From CAKSQF01 sp051867915 (GTDB taxonomy: Bacteria; Bacillota; Clostridia; Oscillospirales; CAG-272), in the NCBI GenBank assembly GCA_051867915.1, contig JBJDZJ010000192.1, positions 1 through 5,062 on the forward strand: 5,062 nucleotides of DNA, written 5' to 3'. Shown one piece after another: positions 1 through 4,831 of this stretch. Under the pieces are notes generated by a model. It ran no database searches and had not been told where the DNA came from. It saw only the letters and a list, made by a program, of their open reading frames with translations. The translations under genes and the position numbers were made by a program. The first letter of the stretch is position 1; each line of letters starts with the position of its first letter.

Positions 1-28
1 TAGTCTTGAAAACTTTTTGTTTTTTCAT
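1..28 (-). CDS. Possible start of IS transposase subunit (partial, 9 codons)
   Basis: An ATG at 28-26 opens a frame with no stop before the window edge and encodes MKKQKVFKT. It lies about 27 nt inside the putative IS3-like end, a typical position for the first transposase frame (OrfA). No strong ribosome binding site precedes it; only a GAG about 10 nt upstream is seen. Nine residues cannot identify a family, so the call rests on the position beside the IS-like terminus. Confidence 0.25.
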
Positions 29-54
29 GTGTCTACTCTATGGGGATTATATCA
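1..54 (-). mobile_element. Terminus of a probable IS3-family insertion sequence (partial, runs off left edge)
   Basis: Read on the minus strand, the sequence from about 54 begins TGATATAATCCCC and continues to GTAGACAC. This has the layout I recall for IS3-family ends: a TG start, a CCC block, then a GGACAC-like block about 20 nt in. It begins exactly where the AraC-family gene loses similarity to its family. An ATG at 28-26 opens a frame reading MKKQKVFKT to the window edge, which fits a lysine-rich N-terminus of an OrfA-type transposase subunit but is too short to identify. Only one end is visible, so the matching inverted repeat and target-site duplication cannot be checked. The boundary could be anywhere from 57 to 54 because TGA repeats there. 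Confidence 0.5.
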
Positions 55-475
55 TCACGGTAAATGCCTCTTTTTTCTCAATTTTGTAGTCCATGAGAAA
101 TCCTCCTTCAAGTGTACATTTGATTTTCATCGGAGCGAAAGATTTGAGCATCACGCTGTCCTTCCGAACCTGTGACGGCGTGACCCCGTGGAAACGGGTA
201 AATGCCTTGGTGAAGCTGTCGGGAGAATCATAGCCGTACTTCAGTGCAATATCAATCACCTTTTCGTCTCCGGCGGCAAGCTCACTGCCGGCAAGTGCCA
301 GCCGCCGATTCCGGATATATTCGCTCATGGTGAATCCGCAGAGCATGGCAAACCCCTTTTGAAAATAGAACGGGGACACATTCACCTGCTTTGCAATTCG
401 TTCGGCGGATAAATCCTCGGTAATATGCGCCTCAATGTACTGTATGGCGTCTCCTACCATTTCCATCCAACTCAT
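47..475 (-). CDS. AraC-family transcriptional regulator, truncated after its DNA-binding domain
   Basis: The 141-142 residues form an almost complete AraC/XylS DNA-binding domain at the N-terminus. The first helix-turn-helix is at about residues 23-43 and the second at about 72-93, followed by the conserved tail GVTPSQVRK (97-105). In family members with this layout, the DNA-binding domain is followed by a GyrI-like effector domain of roughly 150 residues that binds drugs or other small molecules. Here the linker and first strand of that domain (MDYKIEKKEAFTVM, ending at residue 141) are present, then Ile and a TAA stop. The break coincides with an IS3-like end, so the last residue and stop probably come from the insertion. 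The start is supported by GAGGAG 10 nt upstream of the ATG, and an extended -10 promoter candidate lies at 508-516. The remaining protein could still bind DNA but would lack its usual ligand sensor. Confidence 0.85.
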   Translation of the reverse strand: MSWMEMVGDAIQYIEAHITEDLSAERIAKQVNVSPFYFQKGFAMLCGFTMSEYIRNRRLALAGSELAAGDEKVIDIALKYGYDSPDSFTKAFTRFHGVTPSQVRKDSVMLKSFAPMKIKCTLEGGFLMDYKIEKKEAFTVMI

Positions 476-480
476 TTTCT

Positions 481-496
481 CAACTCCTCAACTCCG
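481..496 (-). promoter_or_regulatory. Tandemly duplicated Shine-Dalgarno-like element before the AraC gene
   Basis: On the minus strand the leader contains two consecutive 8-nt units, one reading CGGAGTTG and the next AGGAGTTG. This places two GGAG cores 8 nt apart upstream of the ATG at 475. The nearer core has the more normal spacing (about 10 nt) and is the likely ribosome binding site. The duplication may be incidental. Confidence 0.4.
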
Positions 497-507
497 CTTG
501 CAAGAGG

Positions 508-537
508 ATTGTACCATATTTCGGTCTTAATTTCCCG
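508..537 (-). promoter_or_regulatory. Candidate extended -10 promoter for the AraC-family gene
   Basis: On the minus strand, TACAAT at 513-508 differs from the TATAAT consensus at one position. It is preceded directly by TGG (516-514), giving the TGn extended -10 signature. The hexamer at a 17-nt spacing, GGGAAA, is a poor -35 match, as is common for extended -10 promoters. Transcription would start near 500, leaving a leader of about 25 nt that carries the ribosome binding site. This suggests the regulator can be transcribed separately from the upstream cluster. Confidence 0.45.
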
Positions 538-557
538 ACATTTCATGCCTGCTTTTG

Positions 558-572
558 TCCGATTCATTCGGA
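558..572. repeat. Short inverted repeat upstream of the AraC promoter
   Basis: TCCGA, a 5-nt loop, then TCGGA form a perfect 5-bp dyad. It lies about 20 nt upstream of the -35 position of the AraC promoter candidate and 25 nt past the end of the DUF7662-like gene. No T-tract follows on either strand, so it is not a convincing intrinsic terminator. It could be an operator half-site pair or chance. Confidence 0.2.
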
Positions 573-596
573 TTCCCGCTTGTTTGGTCCTGTATT

Positions 597-809
597 TCAC
601 GAATTTTCGCACTTTTCAAACAGGACCGTCCGATCCTTCATTGAAATCTTCTTCACCTGCCATCCGTAGGCGGCAAGTTCCTTTTTACAGTTCAGAAAAG
701 AGTGATCGATCGGATTGCCAATGATGTTCTGAATCTGATCAAAGGTCAACACGGTCGGACTGCTCTCCCTTTTCTGCACATATTCCCATAACGGTTTGTA
801 TTTACTCAT
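597..809 (-). CDS. Small protein of unknown function, DUF7662-like
   Basis: The 70-residue protein starts MSKYKPLWEYVQ and contains LTFDQIQNIIG followed by PIDHSF. This pattern resembles the DUF7662 group: a KYxPLxxYL-type start, then LTFxEIexIlG. The second half is basic and ends in a predicted beta strand with GWQVKKISMKDRTVLFEK. The fold and role are unknown, and I see no catalytic residues, signal peptide or membrane segment. The ATG is 6 nt after the stop of the DUF1330 gene, with only a weak GAGAG ribosome binding site inside the end of that gene, which suggests translational coupling. It is the last gene before the 121-nt gap that precedes the AraC gene. The family assignment is from memory of the motif pattern. 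Confidence 0.75.
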   Translation of the reverse strand: MSKYKPLWEYVQKRESSPTVLTFDQIQNIIGNPIDHSFLNCKKELAAYGWQVKKISMKDRTVLFEKCENS

Positions 810-815
810 ACGCTC

Positions 816-1112
816 TCAATCCAATCCCGGAACAATGATGGCTCTGCTGTCAACAGAGTTAATCCGCTTGTGCATGATCTCCTGATATTCCGACGATGCA
901 AAACAGCGCTCCAGACTTTCCTTTGTTCCGAATTTGATGACAATAACCCTTTGCGGCTTCCTGAGTTCACTCAGACCGGTGACATTTTCGCTCCTGACCA
1001 GATATTCGCCGCCGTATTTTTCGACGATCGGCTTGACCTTCTCAATATACTCGTCATATTCACCCCGACCATCGCCGCTGATATAGGTATCGACAATAAA
1101 GTACCAGGACAT
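816..1112 (-). CDS. DUF1330 family protein
   Basis: The 98-residue protein matches the DUF1330 family, a small ferredoxin-like alpha/beta-barrel dimer of unknown activity. It has the typical start MSWYFIVDTYI, the central KVKPIVEKYGGEYLVRSE (residues 26-43), RKPQRVIVIKF (51-61), and the end SSEYQEIMHKRINSVDSRAIIVPGL. The frame is open further upstream to 1163, but the homology starts at the ATG at 1112. An alternative ATG two codons earlier (1118) sits 4-6 nt from GGAAAGGA, while the chosen ATG is about 10 nt from it. The start is therefore uncertain by two codons. The gene follows the flavodoxin-like gene after 76 nt and is joined to the DUF7662-like gene by a 6-nt gap. The protein is cytosolic with no membrane segment. 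The physiological role of the family is not established. Confidence 0.9.
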   Translation of the reverse strand: MSWYFIVDTYISGDGRGEYDEYIEKVKPIVEKYGGEYLVRSENVTGLSELRKPQRVIVIKFGTKESLERCFASSEYQEIMHKRINSVDSRAIIVPGLD

Positions 1113-1188
1113 AACCATTCCATCCTTTCCGTTCTCATCTGTTTTTTCCGTGAAGGAAAACACTCAAAGCGTCCGATTTCGCCCGTCC

Positions 1189-1713
1189 TCAAATGGTCTG
1201 CTCCCGCGATGCCCGCTCAAACCACTCCAAAACCGACCCGAGGTTTTCCTCACGGACGCAGTCTCCGCCACGGGTCAACAGCTCCAGCATGGTGTCTTCC
1301 TCCGGGGTGCGGTCGGGCTTATCGGCAAGTCCCTTCCCTGCGGTTTTCGCCATGACCGTCATCATCAGCTTATAGATGCCGTGGAGTTTGGTCATGTCAA
1401 ATCCGCCCTGCAAAGTGAAAACAGGAAGATCTTCCGGAATGGCATTTGCTTTCCGGACATCCGAGAGCTGGGAACCGGTAGCTCCCATGCCCACCCCACA
1501 AAGGGCACAAACTTGAAAGGACTTAGCGGCTTTCTTATATCCCTGAACCTTTCCCGCCATAAGCCATCCCAGATAGAGAATTTCACTTCCTTTCGGCAGT
1601 TTTTCGGCGGCGGATAGGGAATAAACCGGAAGTCCGGTTTTCGCCCCTAACAGGCGGGCATATTTTTCCGTGAATCCGGTATTTGATGTATAAACAATGG
1701 CACAAAGGTTCAT
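1189..1713 (-). CDS. Flavodoxin-like (FMN-binding) protein
   Basis: The 174-residue protein begins MNLCAIVYTSNTGFTEKYARLLG. This is the first beta strand and the phosphate-binding loop of flavodoxins, with T-S-N-T-G-F-T at residues 9-15. Flavodoxins bind FMN and carry electrons in the cytosol. A second strand, SEILYLGWLMAG (43-54), leads into the second FMN loop, and LQGGFDMTKLHGIYKLMM (101-118) resembles the distal loop and helix in flavodoxin-domain proteins of the HemG/menaquinone-dependent type. A Cys pair lies at 69 and 72. The length suits a single-domain family member. The frame extends upstream to 1842, but the ATG at 1713 has AGAGGA about 7 nt upstream, starts the homology, and overlaps the stop of the Cys/His-rich gene as ATGA. 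Physical coupling to that gene suggests a shared redox role, which is inference. The redox partner is unknown. Confidence 0.87.
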   Translation of the reverse strand: MNLCAIVYTSNTGFTEKYARLLGAKTGLPVYSLSAAEKLPKGSEILYLGWLMAGKVQGYKKAAKSFQVCALCGVGMGATGSQLSDVRKANAIPEDLPVFTLQGGFDMTKLHGIYKLMMTVMAKTAGKGLADKPDRTPEEDTMLELLTRGGDCVREENLGSVLEWFERASREQTI

Positions 1714-1892
1714 AAGCGTCCTCTTTTCCGATTTCTCATCTCTTTTGTTTTTTCCCGATTGACTTTCCGATCGCAGACGGTTGGTGTTCCCTTCTGTAAA
1801 TGATGGGTTCTGCATGCTGTGCAATCGCCGTGCCGTTGGCATCGTTTCCTTTTACAGGGGCAAAGAAGCGACGATTCGTTTGAATCTGTCAT
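1710..1892 (-). CDS. Small Cys/His-rich protein, probable metal binder
   Basis: The 60-residue protein has six cysteines at residues 11, 13, 18, 24, 27 and 40, plus His 21, 30 and 31. The pattern C-x-C-x4-C-x2-H-x2-C-x2-C is what one expects for a small zinc or iron-sulfur site. I recall similar short Firmicute proteins with a CxCKRxKCxRHGDC core next to flavodoxin-like genes, but no function is established. The tail from residue 42 is strongly basic (Lys/Arg rich) and could bind nucleic acid or an acidic partner. The ATG at 1892 has AGAAAGGA about 7 nt upstream and lies 4 nt after the CDP-alcohol phosphatidyltransferase stop, whose TAA overlaps the spacer of that ribosome binding site. The stop overlaps the flavodoxin start (ATGA). 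An upstream ATG at 1949 in the same frame overlaps the previous gene and is less likely. Confidence 0.8.
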   Translation of the reverse strand: MTDSNESSLLCPCKRKRCQRHGDCTACRTHHLQKGTPTVCDRKVNREKTKEMRNRKRGRL

Positions 1893-1896
1893 GAAT

Positions 1897-2463
1897 TTAT
1901 CCTTTCTCGGTTTCGGTATACTGCAGGAGCGTCCTGCAATTGGGGTCATACTCCCGCCGACACAGGTGAATTACCAGTTCCTCCAGCGAGGAAAGCAGTG
2001 CCATTGCCGCCGTCCCATAACATATGGGAATTGCAATGGGCAGACGAATCACATAGGGAATCAGGAAGACCGTCAATCCGGTTGCCTTATTCAGATAGGT
2101 GTGCAAAGAGGCAAATTGGCGGTATCTGACGGCGGCGACGGTATAGGAGGTCAGTCGGATCAGCAGTGCCGCACCCACGATCCACCAGACCGACATCGGT
2201 AATAGCTTCAAGAGCGTGGGCAAAATTCTGACCAGCATCACGGTGTAAAAAAGCAGGTCAGCCACACTGTCCAGTCTTGCGCCCCATTTGCTGGCGGTAT
2301 GGGTGGCTCGGGCAACGGCACCGTCCAGCGCATCGGTCAGACCGGTCAAAGTATAAAGGATGTAGAAAGGCAGAGTAAAAGGCACGACAAACAGAAGTGC
2401 GACCGTTCCGACGATCCGCAGGGCAGTTATGCAGTTTGGAATGGATCTTCGTATGCGATTCAT
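1897..2463 (-). CDS. CDP-alcohol phosphatidyltransferase family membrane protein
   Basis: The 188-residue integral membrane enzyme carries the complete family signature D44-x2-D47-G48-x2-A51-R52-x8-G61-x3-D65-x3-D69. These acidic residues bind two divalent metals and the CDP-linked donor. The family transfers a phosphatidyl (or similar) group from a CDP-alcohol such as CDP-diacylglycerol to a second alcohol, making phospholipids at the cytoplasmic membrane. The basic N-terminus (MNRIRRSIPN) is followed by a first helix (about 14-38), and further hydrophobic stretches lie at about 70-90, 92-112 and 123-160. The length is close to PgsA-type synthases, but the acceptor cannot be read from the sequence, so no symbol is given. 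AAGGAG lies 9 nt before the ATG. It heads a tight block with the Cys/His-rich and flavodoxin genes and has a weak promoter candidate in the gap before it. Confidence 0.93.
   Translation of the reverse strand: MNRIRRSIPNCITALRIVGTVALLFVVPFTLPFYILYTLTGLTDALDGAVARATHTASKWGARLDSVADLLFYTVMLVRILPTLLKLLPMSVWWIVGAALLIRLTSYTVAAVRYRQFASLHTYLNKATGLTVFLIPYVIRLPIAIPICYGTAAMALLSSLEELVIHLCRREYDPNCRTLLQYTETEKG
1922..1938 (-). repeat. Short stem-loop near the end of the CDP-alcohol phosphatidyltransferase gene
   Basis: TGCAGGA (1922-1928) and TCCTGCA (1932-1938) form a perfect 7-bp stem with a 3-nt loop. It ends about 23 nt before the stop codon and about 30 nt before the start of the Cys/His-rich gene. It has no following T-tract. 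It could slow ribosomes or protect the mRNA at this gene junction, but a dyad of this size may occur by chance in 5 kb. Confidence 0.35.
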
Positions 2464-2492
2464 GACCCGTTTCTCCTTTTATGTATGGATTC

Positions 2493-2521
2493 AGGATACA
2501 GCGTATTCATCAATATCACAA
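2493..2521 (-). promoter_or_regulatory. Weak sigma-A-type promoter candidate before the CDP-alcohol phosphatidyltransferase gene
   Basis: In the 58-nt gap, the minus strand holds TTGTGA (2521-2516) and TATCCT (2498-2493) separated by 17 nt. Each matches consensus at four of six positions. Transcription would begin near 2486, about 20 nt before the start codon. The match is weak and could be chance, but this is one of the few gaps long enough to hold an internal promoter. Confidence 0.25.
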
Positions 2522-2869
2522 TCAATCGAAGAACTTCCCCTTGAAAAAGTTCTCATTTCCAAGTTTTTTTGCCGTCAGCCTGAACAGAACGCAACCGTCA
2601 GGGCAGACAATGTCCTTGGTGTAGCGATCACTTCCGCCGATGTTCTCCAGATCACCGCCGCTTCTGACGGCCTCCATGATGGGGAACAGCATCATCATGG
2701 TTTTGGAACAGATTCCCTGCCCGTCCCTGTTGACGGGGCAACCATAGGTGCAGGTGTACCGATCTCCGATTTCCTCCCCGTTCCGGCAATACCGCTCGGT
2801 GTGATCGCTGCGAAGAAAGCCCGTGACCTCAATTTCGAATTCATATTCCTCATCATACCATTTTTTCAT
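2522..2869 (-). CDS. TIGR04076 family protein, function unknown
   Basis: The 115-residue cytosolic protein matches the TIGR04076 family pattern. It opens with MKKWYDEEYEFEIEVTGFLR, has cysteines at 28, 40, 44 and 54 around YTCTYGCPV and GICSKTM, then PIMEAVRSGGDLENIGG (63-79), and a late CPDGCVLFRLTA (89-100). Six cysteines in 115 residues, including C-x3-C pairs at 40/44 and 89/93, suggest metal binding or thiol chemistry, though the family has no established activity. A full AGGAGG lies about 9 nt upstream of the ATG, and the preceding lipoprotein gene ends 3 nt before it, so the two are almost certainly co-transcribed. The C-terminal end (GNENFFKGKFFD) looks complete. The gene closes the five-gene tight block headed by the ABC transporter. 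Confidence 0.88.
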   Translation of the reverse strand: MKKWYDEEYEFEIEVTGFLRSDHTERYCRNGEEIGDRYTCTYGCPVNRDGQGICSKTMMMLFPIMEAVRSGGDLENIGGSDRYTKDIVCPDGCVLFRLTAKKLGNENFFKGKFFD

Positions 2870-2872
2870 ACC

Positions 2873-3283
2873 TTAATCCCTCCTCATTTGATCTGTTTCA
2901 TCGCCCCAATCCAGAGAATAGCTTCCGGAATGCTCATCGGCGGTCAGCGTCACCGTATAGGTTCCTGCCTCCTTGAGATAGACGGTGAAATCGGTGGTTG
3001 GAAGATCCTTCCCCCTATATGCGGGCTGATCTCCGTTTTGGGCAATCGTCAATGCCAGTGAGCCACCCTCTGTTACAATGCTGACCTTGACTGCAAGCGT
3101 CTCGCCGTCCTTTACACGGATGGAATACTCCTTTGTGCCGTCAAATTTCTCGTAACTCATGGAAAAACTGTGGTCGTTCCGATTTTCAATGCTCCTATAG
3201 GTACGGCAAGTCGGTTTGCCTTCACAACCCGCAAAGCAAAACAGCATCAAAACAGCTATGACAAAAGAAACGATCCGTTTCAT
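2873..3283 (-). CDS. Small secreted lipoprotein, function unknown
   Basis: The 136-residue protein starts with a classic signal peptide: MKR, a hydrophobic core from about 4 to 18, and a lipobox-like FAGC ending at Cys20. This predicts cleavage and lipid attachment at Cys20 and location on the outer face of the membrane. Phe at the -3 position is slightly unusual for a lipobox. The mature part is rich in alternating beta-strand pattern (EYSIRVKDGETLAVKVSIV, DFTVYLKEAGTYTVTLTADEHSGSYSLDW), suggesting one beta-sandwich domain of immunoglobulin-like or carbohydrate-binding-like shape. I recognise no specific family. AAGGAG lies about 9 nt upstream of the ATG, and the start is 1 nt after the stop of the GyrI-like gene (TGATATG). 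Co-expression with an ABC-2 exporter suggests an envelope role, which is inference only. Confidence 0.88.
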   Translation of the reverse strand: MKRIVSFVIAVLMLFCFAGCEGKPTCRTYRSIENRNDHSFSMSYEKFDGTKEYSIRVKDGETLAVKVSIVTEGGSLALTIAQNGDQPAYRGKDLPTTDFTVYLKEAGTYTVTLTADEHSGSYSLDWGDETDQMRRD

Positions 3284-3284
3284 A

Positions 3285-3920
3285 TCAGTTTCTCCTTTTC
3301 ACCGGATGCCGGATAACCGTTCTCCATTTCTCCTTTGGAACCTTCCGGGCATCGGAAAGATAGATTTCATGATGAAGCCGACTCTCCGAAAAATCGTTTA
3401 CATAGCCGTTTTCCGAAAGGTATTGATCCATCAACGAAACCGATGCAGGCTCGTTGTCGAATGAGCCGATGTGCATCATCTGGACGCACAATCCCTCGTC
3501 GATTGTCAGATACTCTGCTTTGGAGCAGTCCAGCTTCTTCTTTCTCCCTGCCTCGGATACAGCCCAGTCAAAATCCGCACGGGTCACAAAATCGGGAAGA
3601 CGAATGACGGAAATCCAGTGAAAGGCAGTCTTGTCCGAGTAATCGACTCCGATAACGCCGTCCTGCCACCAGAATCCCTCCAGAGGCGGCACCACAAAAT
3701 CGAAATAGCCGTCGATCCGATGATCGCCCATTTTGCTCATTTTGACGGTGTAGGCGACGGCGTACAGTACGCCGATCGCCGCCTGATAGGCGCCGCCCTC
3801 CCCATTGGGATTGCCCGATCCCCGAACGGCAATATAATTTGCCATGGGAACGGTCACGATTTCCGGCTTACCGCCCGGAAGGTAGAATTCCTTATATTCC
3901 TTTTTGAAATCAAATGCCAT
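3285..3920 (-). CDS. GyrI-like small-molecule-binding domain protein, free-standing
   Basis: The 211-residue protein belongs to the stand-alone GyrI-like/SOUL-type group (COG4832-like). Recognisable blocks are KPEIVTVPMANYIAVRGSGNPNG (18-40), AYQAAIGVLYAVAYTVKM (44-61), FVVPPLEGFWW (75-85), FHWISVIRLPDFVTRADFDWA (100-120), GLCVQMMHIGSFDNEPASV (143-161) and the C-terminal LHHEIYLSDARKVPKEKWRTVIRHPV (182-207). Proteins of this fold bind hydrophobic or cationic small molecules, and some members hydrolyse or sequester toxic compounds. No DNA-binding domain is present. The frame opens at 3950, but the ATG at 3920 is preferred: it begins the homology, has GAGAGGG close upstream, and lies 8 nt after the permease stop. 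A strong stem-loop lies inside the gene at 3753-3780. Its position directly after an ABC exporter suggests a drug-handling role, which is inference. Confidence 0.92.
   Translation of the reverse strand: MAFDFKKEYKEFYLPGGKPEIVTVPMANYIAVRGSGNPNGEGGAYQAAIGVLYAVAYTVKMSKMGDHRIDGYFDFVVPPLEGFWWQDGVIGVDYSDKTAFHWISVIRLPDFVTRADFDWAVSEAGRKKKLDCSKAEYLTIDEGLCVQMMHIGSFDNEPASVSLMDQYLSENGYVNDFSESRLHHEIYLSDARKVPKEKWRTVIRHPVKRRN
3753..3780 (-). repeat. Strong intragenic stem-loop in the GyrI-like gene
   Basis: An outer arm GGCGA (3753-3757) pairs with TCGCC (3776-3780). An inner arm CGGCGTA (3758-3764) pairs with TACGCCG (3768-3774). The loop is 3 nt and one unpaired base lies at 3775. The result is a 12-bp GC-rich stem with a single bulge. 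It lies within codons for the AAIGVLYAVAYTV stretch, about 140-168 nt after the start codon. No T-tract follows, so it is not an intrinsic terminator. Confidence 0.6.
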
Positions 3921-3928
3921 GGTCCCTC

Positions 3929-4831
3929 TCACTTCTTCCTCTTGCCCCAAAGGACATTCAACAGGACATAGACCCCGATCAGCACTACCACCGAACAGCA
4001 GAGGATCAGATACATGGTGGGAAGCCCGACCTTATTCCCGAAGAAATAGAGATTGCAGTCGATGGAATCCCGAATACCCTCCACCACCTCATCGGGGAAT
4101 CCCTGCGCTCTCATTTCGGCATAGCTTCCCTGCAGGCAGTGATTGCGAATCAGTGCCGTTCCGTAGGTGCCGGGAAGGAAGGAAAGCACCTTTTGCAGTC
4201 CGTCGGAAAAGGAAGCAATGGGCATATATGCGCCGCAGAGGAATCCGTATCCGGCGCTGACGATGGTTCCCACCGCCGAAATCTGTCCCTGACTGGACAG
4301 AAAAAAATTGACGACGCTGGACAATGCCGAACCGAACAAAACCAGAAGGAAAACATCCAGCAAAAGAAGAAGGACATCGGTCAGCGACAGATACCATCCC
4401 ACACGCCAAAGGTAGAGAAGGCAGATGCCTGTCGCCGTATAGCAGACGATCAGGGTGGAGATCAGGTTGGCAATGTAGTAGCTAAGGGCCAGCGTGCCGG
4501 ATTTCACCGGGGAAACGGTCAGGTCCCGTCTTGCGCCGGACACCTTGTCCTGCGCCATAAGGAAATTGGAACAGAATGCCACCGTTACACAGCTCACTGC
4601 CAGAATAGAGGAAATCAGTTCCCCTCCCACGCAACCGCCGATCAGCCGATCGGACACCGCCACACCTGTTGCAGTCAGAATATCACGGAAAATACCGTCA
4701 TACACATTGCTGAGGAAGGTTCCGTAAATCACAAGCAGAATCAATGGCGTGATCAGCGAGGTGAAAAACATTCCCTTGTCCTTGAAATACAGTTTTATAT
4801 TCCGTTTGATCAGAATCCATAGCTGTGTCAT
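3929..4831 (-). CDS. ABC-2 type transporter permease
   Basis: The 300-residue protein starts MTQLWILIKRNIKLYFKDKGMFF, the amphipathic N-terminus typical of ABC-2 permeases. About six membrane segments follow, at roughly 22-40, 70-92, 112-140, 151-175, 186-204 and 272-294. A large external loop between segments 5 and 6 contains CGAYMPIASF and LPGTYGTALIRN, matching the conserved GxxxP-type turn and the region after it. It is the membrane half of an exporter powered by the ATPase encoded just upstream. Such pumps export drugs, peptides, polysaccharides or antibiotics, and the sequence does not reveal the substrate. The start overlaps the ATPase stop by ATGA, and only a weak GGTGG precedes it, so translation is probably coupled. 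The short basic tail (WGKRKK) is cytoplasmic. The GyrI-like gene follows 8 nt after the stop. Confidence 0.93.
   Translation of the reverse strand: MTQLWILIKRNIKLYFKDKGMFFTSLITPLILLVIYGTFLSNVYDGIFRDILTATGVAVSDRLIGGCVGGELISSILAVSCVTVAFCSNFLMAQDKVSGARRDLTVSPVKSGTLALSYYIANLISTLIVCYTATGICLLYLWRVGWYLSLTDVLLLLLDVFLLVLFGSALSSVVNFFLSSQGQISAVGTIVSAGYGFLCGAYMPIASFSDGLQKVLSFLPGTYGTALIRNHCLQGSYAEMRAQGFPDEVVEGIRDSIDCNLYFFGNKVGLPTMYLILCCSVVVLIGVYVLLNVLWGKRKK

Noticed and set aside
1144..1160. Hairpin TTTTCC / GGAAAA with 5-nt loop in the gap after the flavodoxin-like gene, possible terminator
   Set aside because: On the minus strand the stem is short and AT-rich, and it is not followed by a T-tract. It is also too weak to stop transcription before the DUF1330 gene.
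1113..1163. N-terminal extension of the DUF1330 protein to an ATG at 1163
   Set aside because: The added 17 residues are polar and do not match the family, which starts at MSWYFIVDTYI; the GGAAAGGA site fits starts at 1118 or 1112.
1150..1617. Plus-strand frame of 155 codons opposite the flavodoxin-like gene
   Set aside because: Antisense of a gene with clear flavodoxin motifs; no ribosome binding site or domain in the translation.
2718..2740. Hairpin TGCCCGTC / GACGGGGCA with one bulge inside the TIGR04076 gene
   Set aside because: The stem is moderate, lies in the conserved GCPVNRDGQG coding stretch, and is plausibly explained by codon content. No T-tract or junction is nearby.
4646..4653. 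CCGATCGG palindrome in the permease gene
   Set aside because: A single 8-bp palindrome inside coding sequence, with no repeat spacing or operator context; expected by chance.
3914..4822. Long plus-strand open frame of 302 codons opposite the ABC permease
   Set aside because: It is the antisense shadow of the permease. The translation is rich in Gln/His/Arg with no recognisable domain, while the minus strand gives a clean six-helix ABC-2 permease.
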